Source: Flavobacteriaceae bacterium
GTDB taxonomy: Bacteria > Bacteroidota > Bacteroidia > Flavobacteriales > Flavobacteriaceae
Direction of reading: 5' to 3'
Length of the DNA: 64,000 nucleotides
Assembly: GCA_029243165.1 (NCBI GenBank)
Contig: JAQWSN010000034.1
Span: 59,625 to 123,624 of the forward strand
Part shown: piece by piece, positions 56,433-64,000 of the stretch
How positions within the stretch are numbered: the stretch's first letter is position 1
How the letters are laid out: each line of letters opens with the position of its first letter
Translations under genes and position numbers: made by a program
Notes under the pieces: model-generated
What the model was told of the DNA's origin: nothing
Databases searched by the model: none
What the model saw: the letters and a program-made list of their open reading frames with translations, nothing else

Positions 56433-59427
56433 TCGGACTCGTCTTTTCGTCTGTTTTATATTTTTCCAAAAGCCTCTGGGCTTCTTCAATTTGGTCGGTG
56501 TAGGACTCAAAATTTTCAATTACTGATTCTAAAACAAAAATGGCTTGAAAACTATCATCCAATTCAAAATAATTTTTTGCCAGAAGCAATAGTGCTTTCA
56601 CATTCCAAATTCCTGAAGCGCTACCCAACTGAGCTATTTTCTCAATTAAGGCATTCGAGGCTTCAAATTGATTTTCTTGATGCAGCTTAAATGCTCTAAA
56701 ATAATACGCCTCTGCAACACTATTGGATTGTGGAGCAGACTCTAGTTTTTGGTAAGTTTCAGCTGCAGTTAAAGAATCTTGTATTGCTAAAGCTGATTTT
56801 GCTTTTAGGGTCAATGCATCCCATTTTAAACTAGACTCAAGATTAGGAAGCTTAAGAACACGTTCCGTTAAAACAAGAGTTTTTAAATAATCTTGTTTTA
56901 AATAGTTGGCTTGCATTAAATTAAAAAGGGCAAAGCGTTTATTCTCTTTAAATGAGGCAATGGAGTCTAATTTTTCCAAATAAGGTATTGCCTGATCCAG
57001 ATGGGACTCCTTTTTCAATAAACTAATTACTCGGACAAGGGCTTTTTCACTGTAATCTGTTACTGTTCCCTGTGTAAGTTCTTTGTAAGCATGGAGTGCT
57101 TTTTCTAGGTCTTGTTTTTCATAATAGAGTTCTGCCAAATAATAAGTAGTAGTTAAAAAATAGGTACCCTGAGGATAATTTTCTAAATATTCGGTAAGCA
57201 ATCGTTCTGCTGCACTCGTATTTCCTTCCAAAAATCGTTTTTCAGCTGCCACAAAAGCGGTTTTTTCAAGTTCAACATCTGAAAAAGTTGTTAGGTTTTG
57301 AGATCGCAGCCATTGGGTAAAAGCGCCCACATTACCTTGATCAACAGCTATTTCTCTTAGCGTTCGTACAGCTTGTTGAGCCACAGCGTAACGTTTGTAC
57401 TTAACAACAACTCCTTCTAAAACAGTACGGGCCTGTTCATATCTTTCCATATTGTACAGAATCAGACCTTTATTCAGTGCTGATTGAGCCAAATAAGGAC
57501 TGGTATTAAATTCGGATAACAAACGGTCGTAAGTTTTAATTGCCTGATCAAAAGAACCTGCTCTACTGTAAGCTGAAGCAAGTTCAAAAAGAGCATCATC
57601 TAAAAGTGGATCACGGGGATATGTATTTTGAAGATTTAGTAAGGTTTCAATTTTTTTAGGGTTTCGATCTACAAAACCATAACTCATTGCTTTTTGAAAT
57701 TTGGGATAAGCCCCTTCTCTTTCATTCAGTGCAATTGCCTTATTGTAAGATTCCATAGCAGGCCAATATTGTTTCATTGCAAATGAACAATCACCCATTC
57801 GAAGAAAAGTATCTCTTTGATAAGAGGTGTCAAAAGCACTATTGCTCGAATCGAAGTTCTGAAATGATTCCAAAGCAAATGGATATTCTCCCAATTTAAA
57901 ATAGGCATAGCCCATATCGTAGTCAACTCTTTTGTGACCCTCAACCGATTTAAAATCAGGATGTTTTTTAAATGATTTGTAATGGTCTAAAGCACTATTG
58001 AACTGGTTTCTTTCATATTCTGAACGACCAAGCCAATAATAAGCATAAGCTTTTATAAAATCATTTTCATTGATTTTCAAAACCCTTTTAAACAGATCGC
58101 TTGATTGGATGTATTGTCCATTATTAAATTCTAATATGGCCTGAAGAAGAAGAACTCTTTCAAGGGTCTCTTTATCCTTGTAACCACTCTTCCCATCCAA
58201 GATTTCGATTGCTGCCAAATAGTTACCCTCCTTGGTGTATGAGCTTACCAAGAGTTCTCCGATCAATTCAATTTGTTCATGCTTAGGGTACGCATCTAAA
58301 AATTCAACTAATACCTGAGGGGGTGTTTTGTAAGGATTGCCTATTTCATAGCTCAACTTAGCATAATTAAAAAAGGCATCTTCTTTTACTTCTTGATCAA
58401 AATTCATTTCAGACGCACTTTTAAATGCATTTTGAGCAGCAGCCTTCTGATTCAAACGTAAATAACAATCGGCTAGATAATAATAGGCGTTTTGGGCCAA
58501 AGCATTCTGGGCTCTTATGATTTTATTAAACTGAGCTAATGCTTTATCGTATGAAGCTGTTTTGTAGTATGCAAAGCCCAACTGATAGTAGTCGGTATTA
58601 TTCCAACGTCCCTTTTTTCCTTTGTAATTCTCTAAATAAGGGATTGCCGCTGCATATTCATTTAAATTAAAATGACTTTCTCCAATAATCTTAGAGGCTT
58701 CAGAAATCACTGCGGGTGAATCGTCATCGAGAACCTTTTTGGCTAAAGTAATGGCCTGTTTAAATCGACCAAGACGAAAGTTCATATCGGCTTGAAAGTA
58801 ATTTAGATTTTCTTTCTGGTCAGGATTTGAAATATCACTAAATTCAGAAACCGCAGTGTCAAAATCATCTAACTGATAAGCGATATGACCTAAGTAATAA
58901 TGAGCATCTGATTCAAACTCTTCATCATTTTTAACTTTTTCCAAATAAGGCTTTGCTTGTTTAAAGCGTTTAGCGGAAAATAAAGTATATCCTTTATTAA
59001 AGTTGTAAAGAGGAAGTTCCATTTTTGGGATCTGATTTTCCGATACTTTAGAAAACCACTTCAATGCATAACGATATTTTTCATTGTTAAAATAGTAGTT
59101 GGCAACATCAAAATCAATTGTGGCAGATTCTTTAGTATTAGGATATTCACTTTTAAACTGCATTAACATTTTTTCGGCAGCAGAAAAATTAAGACGTAAA
59201 GCATTGGAAAGTAAATTAAACTGATTTTGCTGTTTTTTTTCTATGGATGAATAAGAATCATCTGCGAAAACACTCGCCTGCCATGATGCTGGATGATATC
59301 CTAATCCAAAATATCGACTTGGAAGGTCATCAGAATATTGAGAATGATAAAGTTGTCCTAGGAGAATCACTGGAAATAACAACAGCACAATAAAACTGTG
59401 GGTACTATTTTTTGAGGGGAAAATCAT
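56419..59427 (-). CDS. Large tetratricopeptide-repeat protein
   Basis: A 1002-residue exported protein (leader I-V-L-L-L-F-P-V-I-L-L-G-Q) made almost wholly of TPR-like helical hairpins, seen as repeated A-x-x-x-Y-x-x-L-G-x-x-x-Y and (Y/F)-x-x-A-(L/I) patterns. It resembles YbgF/BamD-type scaffolds and is coupled to a receptor-like barrel gene, so a periplasmic assembly or scaffolding role is plausible but unproven. The pair diverges from ftsE. Confidence 0.85.
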   Translation of the reverse strand: MIFPSKNSTHSFIVLLLFPVILLGQLYHSQYSDDLPSRYFGLGYHPASWQASVFADDSYSSIEKKQQNQFNLLSNALRLNFSAAEKMLMQFKSEYPNTKESATIDFDVANYYFNNEKYRYALKWFSKVSENQIPKMELPLYNFNKGYTLFSAKRFKQAKPYLEKVKNDEEFESDAHYYLGHIAYQLDDFDTAVSEFSDISNPDQKENLNYFQADMNFRLGRFKQAITLAKKVLDDDSPAVISEASKIIGESHFNLNEYAAAIPYLENYKGKKGRWNNTDYYQLGFAYYKTASYDKALAQFNKIIRAQNALAQNAYYYLADCYLRLNQKAAAQNAFKSASEMNFDQEVKEDAFFNYAKLSYEIGNPYKTPPQVLVEFLDAYPKHEQIELIGELLVSSYTKEGNYLAAIEILDGKSGYKDKETLERVLLLQAILEFNNGQYIQSSDLFKRVLKINENDFIKAYAYYWLGRSEYERNQFNSALDHYKSFKKHPDFKSVEGHKRVDYDMGYAYFKLGEYPFALESFQNFDSSNSAFDTSYQRDTFLRMGDCSFAMKQYWPAMESYNKAIALNEREGAYPKFQKAMSYGFVDRNPKKIETLLNLQNTYPRDPLLDDALFELASAYSRAGSFDQAIKTYDRLLSEFNTSPYLAQSALNKGLILYNMERYEQARTVLEGVVVKYKRYAVAQQAVRTLREIAVDQGNVGAFTQWLRSQNLTTFSDVELEKTAFVAAEKRFLEGNTSAAERLLTEYLENYPQGTYFLTTTYYLAELYYEKQDLEKALHAYKELTQGTVTDYSEKALVRVISLLKKESHLDQAIPYLEKLDSIASFKENKRFALFNLMQANYLKQDYLKTLVLTERVLKLPNLESSLKWDALTLKAKSALAIQDSLTAAETYQKLESAPQSNSVAEAYYFRAFKLHQENQFEASNALIEKIAQLGSASGIWNVKALLLLAKNYFELDDSFQAIFVLESVIENFESYTDQIEEAQRLLEKYKTDEKTSPNENI

Positions 59428-59552
59428 CCCTATAAAGATACTTGATTCAACATGCTTTTTAAACGTGAAAATTGGTTGAAACGTATATATTTATCAACAA
59501 AATATTTTCTAATTCTACAAAAAACATACCTTTAACTAAAATCCAATTAAAC

Positions 59553-60239
59553 ATGCAAAATACTGTGGTTTCACTGCAAAATGCTACAATTCAAAATGAA
59601 AATAAAGTGGTATTAACCAACATCAATTTTAGAGTAAATGCAGGTGATTTTGTGTTTTTAATTGGTAAAACGGGAGCAGGTAAAAGCAGTTTACTCAAAT
59701 TGCTGTACGGAGATCTCCCTCTGAGTAGTGGAGAGGGTACAATCGTGGGTTACAATTTGGATAAATTAAAAGACCGAGATATCCCCCCGCTTAGAAGAAA
59801 ATTAGGGGTTGTTTTTCAAGACTTTAAACTTCTCCCCGATCGAACTATTTTCGACAATCTTGCCTTTGTTTTAAAAGCGACAGGATGGGATAATAAACAA
59901 AAAATTGAGGCCAGGGTAACGGAAGTTCTTAAAATGGTAAATGTAGCTCCAGAATTTCACAAATTTCCCTTTGAACTTTCTGGTGGTGAGCAACAACGGG
60001 TCGCCATAGCTCGTTCCTTATTAAATCATCCTGAACTTATCATTGCTGACGAACCCACAGGAAATCTTGATCCCGAAACAAGTCAAGAAATTATGCAGTT
60101 ATTTAAAGAGCTTCACAAAGGTGGGATTAGCATAATAATGGCTACTCACGACTACAACATGATTGTAAAATTTCCAGGTAAAATTTTTCAATGCAATGAA
60201 GGAAAACTACAAGAAGTAATCGCTAAGAAAGAGGGTTAA
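59553..60239 (+). CDS. ftsE: Cell-division ATP-binding protein FtsE
   Basis: 228 residues from the ATG at 59553; 27 further upstream codons lack support. An ABC ATPase with Walker A G-K-T-G-A-G-K-S-S, signature L-S-G-G-E-Q-Q-R and Walker B L-I-I-A-D-E-P-T-G, and the FtsE-like F-Q-D-F-K-L-L-P-D. With FtsX it activates wall hydrolases at the septum. No ftsX lies next to it in this window. It converges with typA, overlapping by 4 bases. Confidence 0.88.
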   Translation: MQNTVVSLQNATIQNENKVVLTNINFRVNAGDFVFLIGKTGAGKSSLLKLLYGDLPLSSGEGTIVGYNLDKLKDRDIPPLRRKLGVVFQDFKLLPDRTIFDNLAFVLKATGWDNKQKIEARVTEVLKMVNVAPEFHKFPFELSGGEQQRVAIARSLLNHPELIIADEPTGNLDPETSQEIMQLFKELHKGGISIIMATHDYNMIVKFPGKIFQCNEGKLQEVIAKKEG

Positions 60240-62032
60240 GCCTTTTGGCGTTTTCTTTCATTTTCATCTAAAAACACTTTTCGTAAGCGCAATGATGATG
60301 GAGTGACTTCAACATATTCGTCTTTTTGAATGTATTCTAAAGCCTCTTCCAATGAAAATTTAATCGGAGGGGCTAATTTCACCTTATCGTCTGATCCTGA
60401 TGCTCTGACATTGGAAAGCTTTTTTGTTTTGGTAACATTAACCACCAAATCATCCTGTCTTGAATTTTCACCAATCACTTGGCCCGTGTAGATCTCTTCA
60501 TTGGGGGCCACAAAGAATTTTCCTCGTTCTTGAAGTTTATCTAAAGAATAAGGAATCGCCGAACCCTTTTCCATTGAAATTAGAGAACCGTTAATTCGAC
60601 CAGCTATTTCTCCTTTGTAAACATTGTATTCAACAAAACGATGATTCATTATTGCCTCACCGGCTGTGGCAGTAAGGAGTTGATTTCTCAAGCCAATAAT
60701 TCCACGGGATGGAATTTTAAATTCGCACACCATTCGACTACCCTTTGGGTTCATACTCAACATTTCTCCTTTGCGTTGGGTTACCATTTCAATGGCCCTT
60801 CCTGAAACATCCTCGGGCAGATCAATAGTCAGCTCTTCGATAGGTTCCATTTTTTTACCGTCAATTTCCCTGATAATCACCTGAGGTTGACCAATTTGCA
60901 ATTCATAACCTTCCCTACGCATCGTCTCTATCAAAACAGAAAGATGGAGTACTCCCCTACCATAAACGATAAACTTATCTGCACTATCCGTATTTTCAAG
61001 TCGCATGGCTAGATTTTTTTCTAGCTCACGTTCCAAACGCTCTCTGATGTGACGCGAGGTTACAAACTTTCCTTCTTTACCAAAGAAAGGAGAATCATTA
61101 ATCGTAAACAACATGCTCATTGTGGGTTCATCTATTGCTATGGTTGGCAAAGCTTCAGGTGCTTCAAAATCTGCTACCGTATCGCCAATCTCAAAGCCAT
61201 CTAAGCCAATAACGGCACATAGATCACCAGCATCCACACGATCTACTTTTTTTCTTCCTAGACCGTCGAAGAGATGTAATTCTTTTATTTTAGATGGGGT
61301 CGTTGTACCGTCTCTTTTTATCAAATTGACTTTCATTGAAGATTCTAAATGACCTCGCTGAAGCCTTCCTATGGCAATTCTTCCAGTAAAGGAAGAAAAG
61401 TCTAAAGAGGTAATCAGTAATTGAGTATTTCCTTCCTTAATCTCGGGACTGGGAACATGTTCTAAGACCATATCGAGAAGAGGCTCGATAGAATCTTTAG
61501 GAGTTTTCCAATCTTCAGCCATCCAATTGTTCTTAGCAGAACCATAAACGGTTGGAAAATCCAGTTGCCATTCTTCCGCTCCCAATTCAAACATTAAATC
61601 AAAGACTGCCTCATGAACTTCTTCTGGAGTACAGTTTTCTTTATCAACCTTATTTACAACAACAATAGGTTTTAGCTTAAGATCAAGTGCTTTTTTTAAA
61701 ACAAATCGGGTTTGTGGCATAGGTCCCTCAAAGGCATCTACAAGTAATAAAACACCATCAGCCATATTTAGTACACGCTCTACTTCTCCTCCAAAATCTG
61801 CGTGTCCAGGCGTATCAATAATATTAATTTTCACCCCTTTGTAAGAAACGGCAACGTTTTTGGAAAGTATTGTAATTCCTCTTTCTCTTTCCAAATCGTT
61901 GTTATCTAGTATTAAATCTCCTGTACTCTCATTGGATCGGAATAAATCGCAGTGGTGAAGAATCTTATCAACTAAAGTTGTTTTACCGTGATCTACGTGT
62001 GCAATAATGGCAATATTCTTAATAGAATTCAT
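60236..62032 (-). CDS. typA: Translational GTPase TypA/BipA
   Basis: 598 residues from the ATG at 62032. GTPase motifs: [24 protein letters not shown] and N-K-V-D; then domain II, EF-G-like III and V domains and the BipA C-terminal domain. It aids ribosome assembly and translation under stress or cold. A TATATTTG element lies 19 bases upstream. Confidence 0.96.
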   Translation of the reverse strand: MNSIKNIAIIAHVDHGKTTLVDKILHHCDLFRSNESTGDLILDNNDLERERGITILSKNVAVSYKGVKINIIDTPGHADFGGEVERVLNMADGVLLLVDAFEGPMPQTRFVLKKALDLKLKPIVVVNKVDKENCTPEEVHEAVFDLMFELGAEEWQLDFPTVYGSAKNNWMAEDWKTPKDSIEPLLDMVLEHVPSPEIKEGNTQLLITSLDFSSFTGRIAIGRLQRGHLESSMKVNLIKRDGTTTPSKIKELHLFDGLGRKKVDRVDAGDLCAVIGLDGFEIGDTVADFEAPEALPTIAIDEPTMSMLFTINDSPFFGKEGKFVTSRHIRERLERELEKNLAMRLENTDSADKFIVYGRGVLHLSVLIETMRREGYELQIGQPQVIIREIDGKKMEPIEELTIDLPEDVSGRAIEMVTQRKGEMLSMNPKGSRMVCEFKIPSRGIIGLRNQLLTATAGEAIMNHRFVEYNVYKGEIAGRINGSLISMEKGSAIPYSLDKLQERGKFFVAPNEEIYTGQVIGENSRQDDLVVNVTKTKKLSNVRASGSDDKVKLAPPIKFSLEEALEYIQKDEYVEVTPSSLRLRKVFLDENERKRQKA

Positions 62033-62050
62033 AGCGTTTTTTAAGCGCTG

Positions 62051-62058
62051 CAAATATA
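62051..62058 (-). promoter_or_regulatory. -7 element of typA
   Basis: TATATTTG on the minus strand; start near 62045 gives a leader of about 13 bases. No -33 TTTG is visible. Confidence 0.45.
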
Positions 62059-62130
62059 TTATTAATTCTATCGAGAGACCCTAAGGAAATCAATAAATAA
62101 TTGAGTTTCAAAGAATAGAAATAAAAACAT

Positions 62131-62156
62131 CCCTTGTTTTAAAGAATAAACAAGGG
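62131..62156. repeat. Perfect inverted repeat between typA and ssrA
   Basis: Arms CCCTTGTTT (62131-62139) and AAACAAGGG (62148-62156) with an 8-base loop. On the minus strand it is followed by ATGTTTTTATTT, so it could end transcripts moving toward typA and insulate that promoter. Confidence 0.5.
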
Positions 62157-62221
62157 CATTCGGAAAGGCTTTGGCTTAATATTTGTAATTTTACAACCTG
62201 ATTAAGTTCATTGAAACTCAT

Positions 62222-62617
62222 GGGGTCGACTGGTTTTGACAGCAGGACGCATGAAAAGGTAAGCAAGTCGAGCGCTGAATTACAGCTCGTAAATCTCATT
62301 TTTCACATTTTTAAATGGCGAAAATAACTACGCTCTAGCTGCATAATTAACCGAATCATAGTACGTTAATGCCAAGTTCCGACTAGGTCGGAAAGCTGGA
62401 TGTCTCTGGATAGCCCTTGTTGACGGCGATCTACTTTGAGGCACCATAAAAGTCAACATCGAAATACAAATGCATCGTTTGTGTTTTTCAATAAAGATGC
62501 TAAGATGTTTATGGACAGTTCTCGGTCAGTAAACATTCGAAAATTAATCGAAAACTAAACTTGTAGAAAGCTTTTTAATCGCTTGTTTGGACGCGGGTTC
62601 GAATCCCGCCGACTCCA
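62222..62617 (+). ncRNA. ssrA: tmRNA (transfer-messenger RNA)
   Basis: A 396-nt tmRNA. The 5' end GGGGTCG pairs with 3' CGACTCC; the tRNA-like T-arm G-G-T-T-C-G-A-A-T-C-C is near 62597. The tag reading frame starts with GGC at 62317 and reads G-E-N-N-Y-A-L-A-A then TAA at 62344-62346, the Bacteroidota-type tag. It frees stalled ribosomes together with SmpB. Like many tmRNA genes it may serve as an integration target; foreign-looking sequence lies directly downstream. Confidence 0.97.
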
Positions 62618-62623
62618 CTATTT

Positions 62624-62657
62624 AGCCCTGAAATCCTAGTGTTTTCAGGGCTTTTTT
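62624..62657 (+). terminator. Intrinsic terminator of ssrA
   Basis: AGCCCTGAAA (62624-62633), a 9-base loop, TTTCAGGGCT (62643-62652), then a T run to 62657. It lies just 6 bases after the tmRNA. Confidence 0.88.
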
Positions 62658-62662
62658 ATTTC

Positions 62663-62682
62663 AGTTGCCTGTAGAGTTGCCT
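62663..62682 (+). repeat. Short direct repeat next to the tmRNA
   Basis: AGTTGCCT occurs at 62663-62670 and 62675-62682, 12 bases apart. On the minus strand the stretch reads K-G-N-S-T-G-N then a stop, only 12 codons open. It could be a remnant of a gene end. Confidence 0.4.
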
Positions 62683-62844
62683 TTTCTCTGTTTTTGCAAT
62701 CATCAATCTAATATCCCAAATTTAGCGGTTTAATTTTTGAGTATCTTTAAGTATTCGAATAAAAATCTAATTCAATTTACATGATGTATATACTAACCAG
62801 GCATAGATAGCCTTAATCCCTGCTATGCTCTAAACTTAACCAAA

Positions 62845-63213
62845 ATGAACTTAGCTAAAGATTACGCAAGCTTCCTCCAGCAATTACAATGGAACTACTT
62901 TGTCACATGTAGAACTCCATATAAGATCCACGCCATGACAGTGAGAAACTGGATCACTAAACTCCTCAAGGCATCTAATAAGGTAGAACAGGCATTCTAT
63001 GTATCAGAAAGAGACAAGGGAGATTACAACAACCTACATGTTCATATGCTTATTGGCACTAATACAGACATGACCTATAAAGAAGTTAAGTATGGAATGG
63101 GGAATGTTTCTGTAGGAGACTATCAACCAATCTATGATAACGAAGAGGTATGCAAATATGTCTCTAAGCATATAGGTAAAGATGTGGACTATGACATTGT
63201 ATTTAAAAGCTAA
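62845..63213 (+). CDS. Stand-alone HUH (rolling-circle Rep-like) protein, single tyrosine
   Basis: A 122-residue protein with three features of HUH endonucleases in the right order: motif I W-N-Y-F-V-T-C (16-22), motif II H65-V-H67 (L-H-V-H-M-L-I), and motif III Y105-V-S-K108 (K-Y-V-S-K-H). No helicase domain follows. Proteins like this nick and rejoin single-stranded DNA to start rolling-circle replication or transposition in phages, plasmids and IS elements. It lies alone 227 bases after the tmRNA and looks transferred. Active replication is not shown. Confidence 0.7.
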   Translation: MNLAKDYASFLQQLQWNYFVTCRTPYKIHAMTVRNWITKLLKASNKVEQAFYVSERDKGDYNNLHVHMLIGTNTDMTYKEVKYGMGNVSVGDYQPIYDNEEVCKYVSKHIGKDVDYDIVFKS

Positions 63214-63519
63214 AAGTTTCTAAACATTCTTTAACTCCTATACATGGGGAGGGGTTTTTAGAACCGTTTTTTCTTTAGACACTAGTTCTTGTATCTAGTA
63301 TATAACCCCTAACCTCAGCATTTAAGACCCTACATACATTGCACCTCAAATACCCTGTCTAATGTGTTAACAAACAGCATATTAGGAATTTATTAATGCG
63401 TGGTTGTCCTTAGGTGTTGATTGGTATAGGGGGGTATAATCCAACGACCCTGTTAACCTGTTACAGAATTACACTTAAAGAACTACAAATCCCTGAACTT
63501 ACTGAAGATGATATGTCTA
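63214..63519. other. Gene-poor stretch between the HUH gene and the cupredoxin-domain gene
   Basis: About 306 bases without a supported gene. Noted features are a weak hairpin with T run at 63253-63272, a purine-rich tract near 63251, C-T-A-G-T repeated at 63281-63301, and a G-rich run (GGGGGG) near 63429. A 38-codon GTG-started frame (63414-63530) is present but not called. Confidence 0.4.
63253..63272 (+). terminator. Weak intrinsic terminator candidate of the HUH gene
   Basis: GGTT (63253-63256), short loop, AACC (63262-63265), then a T run to 63272. The stem is only 4 bp, so support is weak. Confidence 0.3.
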
Positions 63520-64000
63520 TTACTGGATAGTTATAGTTCCTACCATTCCTCCGTGTAAAGAACACTGATAATAGAAGGTTCCTGTTGAAGATGGTGTCCA
63601 ACTAATTGTTGCACTATCAGAGCCATTATTTGTGACTCCACTTACTGTGTTACCTGTTCCAGTTCCAGCAGTAGTTTTGATGTAAAATGGGTGACCAGAT
63701 GCATTAACATCAAAACTTATAGTGTCCCCTACATTAAAAGTTACATCAGGGTCATTACCAGAAATACTACCGTTTCTATCATTTCCAACTAAATTATAAT
63801 CGGAACTGCTTGGAGCAGTAACATCTATAGTAAACGATGCAGTTGTTGAAGTTGAAGCAGCTGCAGCTACTGAAATAACTCCGGATACAGTTGCAGAGGC
63901 AGTTGCATCACTAGTTGGCGCAAACATTGCAAGTATTGAATAATTATAAGTCCCTGAAGCGGCACTTGTAGGAGTACCTGAAACTACCACAGCACCTGAG
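63520..64000 (-). CDS. Ser/Thr-rich protein with C-terminal cupredoxin-like domain (partial)
   Basis: The 3' end of a gene entering from the right edge; the frame is open to position 64000. The visible part is low in aromatic residues and rich in Ser, Thr and Ala (about residues 1-75), then carries a cupredoxin-like domain with candidate type 1 copper ligands H100 (A-S-G-H-P-F), C143, H146 and M149 (Y-Y-Q-C-S-L-H-G-G-M). Residue numbers count from a GTG at 63990. From memory such domains occur in marine viral structural proteins; that origin is inferred. Confidence 0.6.
   Translation of the reverse strand, partial: SGAVVVSGTPTSAASGTYNYSILAMFAPTSDATASATVSGVISVAAAASTSTTASFTIDVTAPSSSDYNLVGNDRNGSISGNDPDVTFNVGDTISFDVNASGHPFYIKTTAGTGTGNTVSGVTNNGSDSATISWTPSSTGTFYYQCSLHGGMVGTITIQ

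Noticed and set aside
59472..59552. 27-codon N-terminal extension of ftsE
   Set aside because: The frame is open but unlike known FtsE starts; the ATG at 59553 matches the family.
62161..62221. A promoter for ssrA built from TTTG at 62182-62185 and TAAGTTCA at 62203-62210
   Set aside because: Spacing of 17 and two mismatches in the -7 element; too weak to list.
62663..62682. CRISPR-like repeat
   Set aside because: Only two 8-base copies 12 bases apart; no array and no cas genes.
63414..63530. A 38-codon GTG-started frame ending D-D-M-S-I-T-G
   Set aside because: Short, uncanonical start, no domain and its end overlaps the convergent gene; kept only as a note.

Overview
The window looks like AT-rich chromosome of a marine-type member of the Flavobacteriaceae (Bacteroidota). 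Support comes from gene families and signals typical of that group: a tmRNA tag reading GENNYALAA, a fused SecDF, GLPGLI and DUF4249 partners of outer-membrane receptors, DUF4293, a T9SS-type sorting-domain protein, bacillithiol genes (bshB1 and a YfiT-like transferase), and many promoters with the Bacteroidota -7 element TAnnTTTG, most often as TATATTTG. Species cannot be fixed from the sequence alone.

Layout. 0-2 kb: end of an FKBP-like lipoprotein gene, hslR, a phosphoribosyltransferase, aroK, then two near-identical tRNA-Lys genes and tRNA-Leu. 2.1-4.4 kb: a CarH/LitR-like MerR regulator followed by crtB and crtZ (carotenoids), without crtI or crtY. 4.4-8.6 kb: two SurA-type periplasmic chaperone genes, a mini sorting-domain protein and guaB. 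8.7-12.7 kb: mvaB-lysE, a DUF3050 protein with diiron-oxidase-like residues, an M28 peptidase and a small barrel protein. 12.8-20.3 kb: outer-membrane modules (TonB receptor + DUF4249 lipoprotein; GLPGLI protein + large TonB-receptor-like barrel). 20.4-21.1 kb: tRNA-His and two tiny coupled membrane proteins.

21.1-28.1 kb is one long minus-strand array: DUF1599, an orphan DppB-type permease, tpiA, prmA, clpS, a glutathione-peroxidase-like gene, a trans-sulfuration enzyme, bshB1 and an oxidoreductase. 28.1-33.8 kb: folP-cdaA, truA-ABC exporter, a membrane-protein gene broken by one amber codon, a phosphodiesterase and DUF4293. 33.9-40.6 kb: rho, tRNA-Glu-rpsT, proS, a low-complexity lipoprotein and a FadL-like porin. 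40.6-44.9 kb: folE-cysS-yidD and lgt-DUF192-yfiT. 45-62 kb: secDF, mdh, gyrB, asnB, an amidohydrolase lipoprotein, a TPR/outer-membrane pair, ftsE and typA.

The window ends with ssrA (tmRNA). To its right the content changes: a stand-alone single-tyrosine HUH (rolling-circle Rep-like) protein, a gene-poor stretch, and the 3' end of a Ser/Thr-rich protein with a cupredoxin-like copper site near its C-terminus. This 1.4 kb is the only clearly accessory part and is best read as the edge of a phage-derived or other mobile element next to the tmRNA gene. No integrase lies in view, so that reading stays an inference. Other points worth a second look are the amber-interrupted gene (32398-32850), folP with no normal start codon for its N-terminal strand, the CarH-like regulator, and the DUF3050 candidate metalloenzyme.
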